Positions 7,852 through 8,560 of a DNA stretch of 8,560 nucleotides are shown here, piece after piece. A model generated the notes under the pieces. It had not been told where the DNA came from. It saw only the letters and a list, made by a program, of their open reading frames with translations, and ran no database searches. The DNA comes from Alphaproteobacteria bacterium TMED93. GTDB lineage: Bacteria; Pseudomonadota; Alphaproteobacteria; TMED109. The stretch is taken from assembly GCA_002171495.2 (NCBI GenBank), contig NHEU02000027.1:35556-44115 (forward strand). Reading direction: 5' to 3'. The translations under genes were made by a program, and so were the position numbers. How positions within the stretch are numbered: position 1 is the stretch's first letter; the number at the start of each line of letters is the position of its first letter.

Positions 7852-8408
7852 AAGTCAAACATCATTTGTTCTGGGTTTTCAATAATCTCTTTCACACGTA
7901 CTAAAAATGTTACGGCTTCTTTACCATCTACAATTCTATGATCATATGTTAGAGCAACATACATAATTGGTCTAATTTCAATTTTGTCATTTACTATCCA
8001 AGGCCTTTTTACAATATTATGAAGCCCTAATATTCCAGACTGAGGTGTATTTAAAATAGGTGTGGACAACATAGAACCATAAACGCCTCCATTGGATATA
8101 GTAAAAGTTCCGTCTTTCATATGTTCCATAGACAATTTGTTATCTTTTGCCATTTTCCCATATTTTAATATTTCTTCTTCAATATTTGAGAAAGACATTC
8201 TATCAGCATTTCTAATTACAGGAACGTAAAGACCTCTTTCTGTTCCTACAGCAATACCTATATCATATCTATTTTTATATATGATGGAATTACCTTTTAT
8301 TTCAGAGTTAATTTCTGGTATTTCCTTTAAAACTGTTATAGCAGCTTTAGTAAAAAAAGACATAAACCCAAGCTTGACACCATATTTATCAAGAAATTGA
8401 ACTTTATA
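7848..8408 (-). CDS. sucB: Dihydrolipoyl succinyltransferase (E2 of 2-oxoglutarate dehydrogenase), C-terminal part only
   Basis: This E2 moves the succinyl group from lipoamide to CoA in the TCA cycle and forms the core of the complex. Only the C-terminal half of the catalytic domain is present; the lipoyl, E3-binding and first catalytic parts are missing. Residues that align with the family begin at about YK (8408-8403) and continue through the conserved KLGFMSFF. Numbered from the internal Met at 8363, the ITNGGVYGS-like motif is at 89-97 (ISNGGVYGS), [10 protein letters not shown] is at 100-109, and the catalytic DHRIVDG is at 141-147 (His142, Asp146). The ATG at 8363 is an internal methionine of the LGFMSFF motif and not a real start. 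Upstream of about 8408 the frame stops resembling SucB and hits a TAG at 8453-8451. The gene appears interrupted by a sequence junction and not by the window edge. SucB fits better than the pyruvate E2 because of the motif set and the linked lpdA. Confidence 0.92.
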   Translation of the reverse strand, partial: YKVQFLDKYGVKLGFMSFFTKAAITVLKEIPEINSEIKGNSIIYKNRYDIGIAVGTERGLYVPVIRNADRMSFSNIEEEILKYGKMAKDNKLSMEHMKDGTFTISNGGVYGSMLSTPILNTPQSGILGLHNIVKRPWIVNDKIEIRPIMYVALTYDHRIVDGKEAVTFLVRVKEIIENPEQMMFDL

Positions 8409-8560
8409 TATCTGTTTTTGAGTCTGGTGATGGTTTGGATGATTCAGAATCTAGTTTTTCCTCCAAGCTGGGTATCGATGAAGAACTTGAAGAAGAAATT
8501 TTTTCTGATATTTTGAAAGCACCATTTCATGAAGACATTGATTTCACGCTTGTGGAGGAT
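8378..8560 (+). other. Unrecognised acidic open frame running off the right edge
   Basis: After a TGA at 8375-8377 the plus strand stays open for 61 codons to the last base. The first 10 or so codons are antisense to genuine sucB, so the credible part starts near 8411. From there 17 of 50 residues are Asp or Glu and only two are Lys, with no Arg, giving a net charge near -15 (motifs such as [10 protein letters not shown] and IDEELEEEIFSD). No ATG start is visible, so if real it would be an internal piece of a gene whose ends lie outside. I do not recognise the family. None of the minus-strand frames here resembles SucB. It may belong to another locus or organism joined to this contig. Whether it is coding at all is uncertain. 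Confidence 0.35.

Noticed and set aside
7148..7885. 245-codon plus-strand open frame
   Set aside because: Antisense to lpdA and the sucB junction. It is long only because the AT-rich codons of lpdA leave few stops in that frame, and it has no recognisable domain.
8361..8363. ATG at 8363 as the start of a short 171-residue acyltransferase
   Set aside because: This Met is inside the conserved KLGFMSFF motif, and homology continues upstream to about 8408, so it is an internal residue of a truncated sucB.
1..8560. Novel defence, mobile or RNA-based system
   Set aside because: Apart from the unexplained last 150 bases, the window is filled with recognised housekeeping genes. I saw no direct-repeat array, structured RNA, tRNA, rRNA or terminal inverted repeats on reading both strands by eye.

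Overview
This is an AT-rich stretch of bacterial chromosome holding ordinary housekeeping genes. The protein families (ATP synthase F1 subunits, PriA, a small transaldolase/fructose-6-phosphate aldolase, XerC, LpdA, SucB) and their order fit an AT-rich alphaproteobacterium, such as a marine SAR11-like lineage or a similarly reduced genome. The AtpA and SucB sequences read as alphaproteobacterial to me. The placement is inferred from family resemblance, and I could not run a tree or a search. TAA, TAG and TGA are all used as stops, so the standard bacterial code applies.

Layout. Positions 1-2545 (minus strand) carry the start of the F1 ATP synthase operon in the order atpH-atpA-atpG, with atpG cut off by the left edge. 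A 59-base gap with a plausible extended -10 promoter separates atpH from priA (2605 to about 4671 or further, minus). A 134-base pyrimidine-rich spacer follows, but its left half also encodes the conserved PriA N-terminus. Then come two overlapping plus-strand genes, tal/fsa (4806-5462) and xerC (5459-6433). xerC meets lpdA tail to tail with only 11 bases between them. lpdA (6445-7851, minus) and the C-terminal half of sucB (7848 to about 8408, minus) are joined by a 4-base ATGA overlap.

Function. sucB and lpdA encode E2 and E3 of the 2-oxoglutarate dehydrogenase complex (TCA cycle). atpHAG encodes subunits of the F1 sector, which makes ATP from the proton gradient. PriA restarts stalled replication forks, and XerC, with XerD, resolves chromosome dimers at dif. 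The small transaldolase belongs to sugar-phosphate metabolism. Gene content is core throughout, and I saw no defence system, prophage, transposon, CRISPR array or RNA gene.

Three points deserve a second look. (1) SucB homology stops abruptly near 8406-8411. The last 150 or so bases instead carry a very acidic open frame on the opposite strand, which suggests a chimeric or rearranged contig end. (2) The PriA N-terminus continues upstream of its first usable start codon (TTG, 4671). The only nearby ATG (4769) is out of frame by one base across an 11-base homopolymer. (3) The PriA motif II reads DEEN instead of the usual DEEH.
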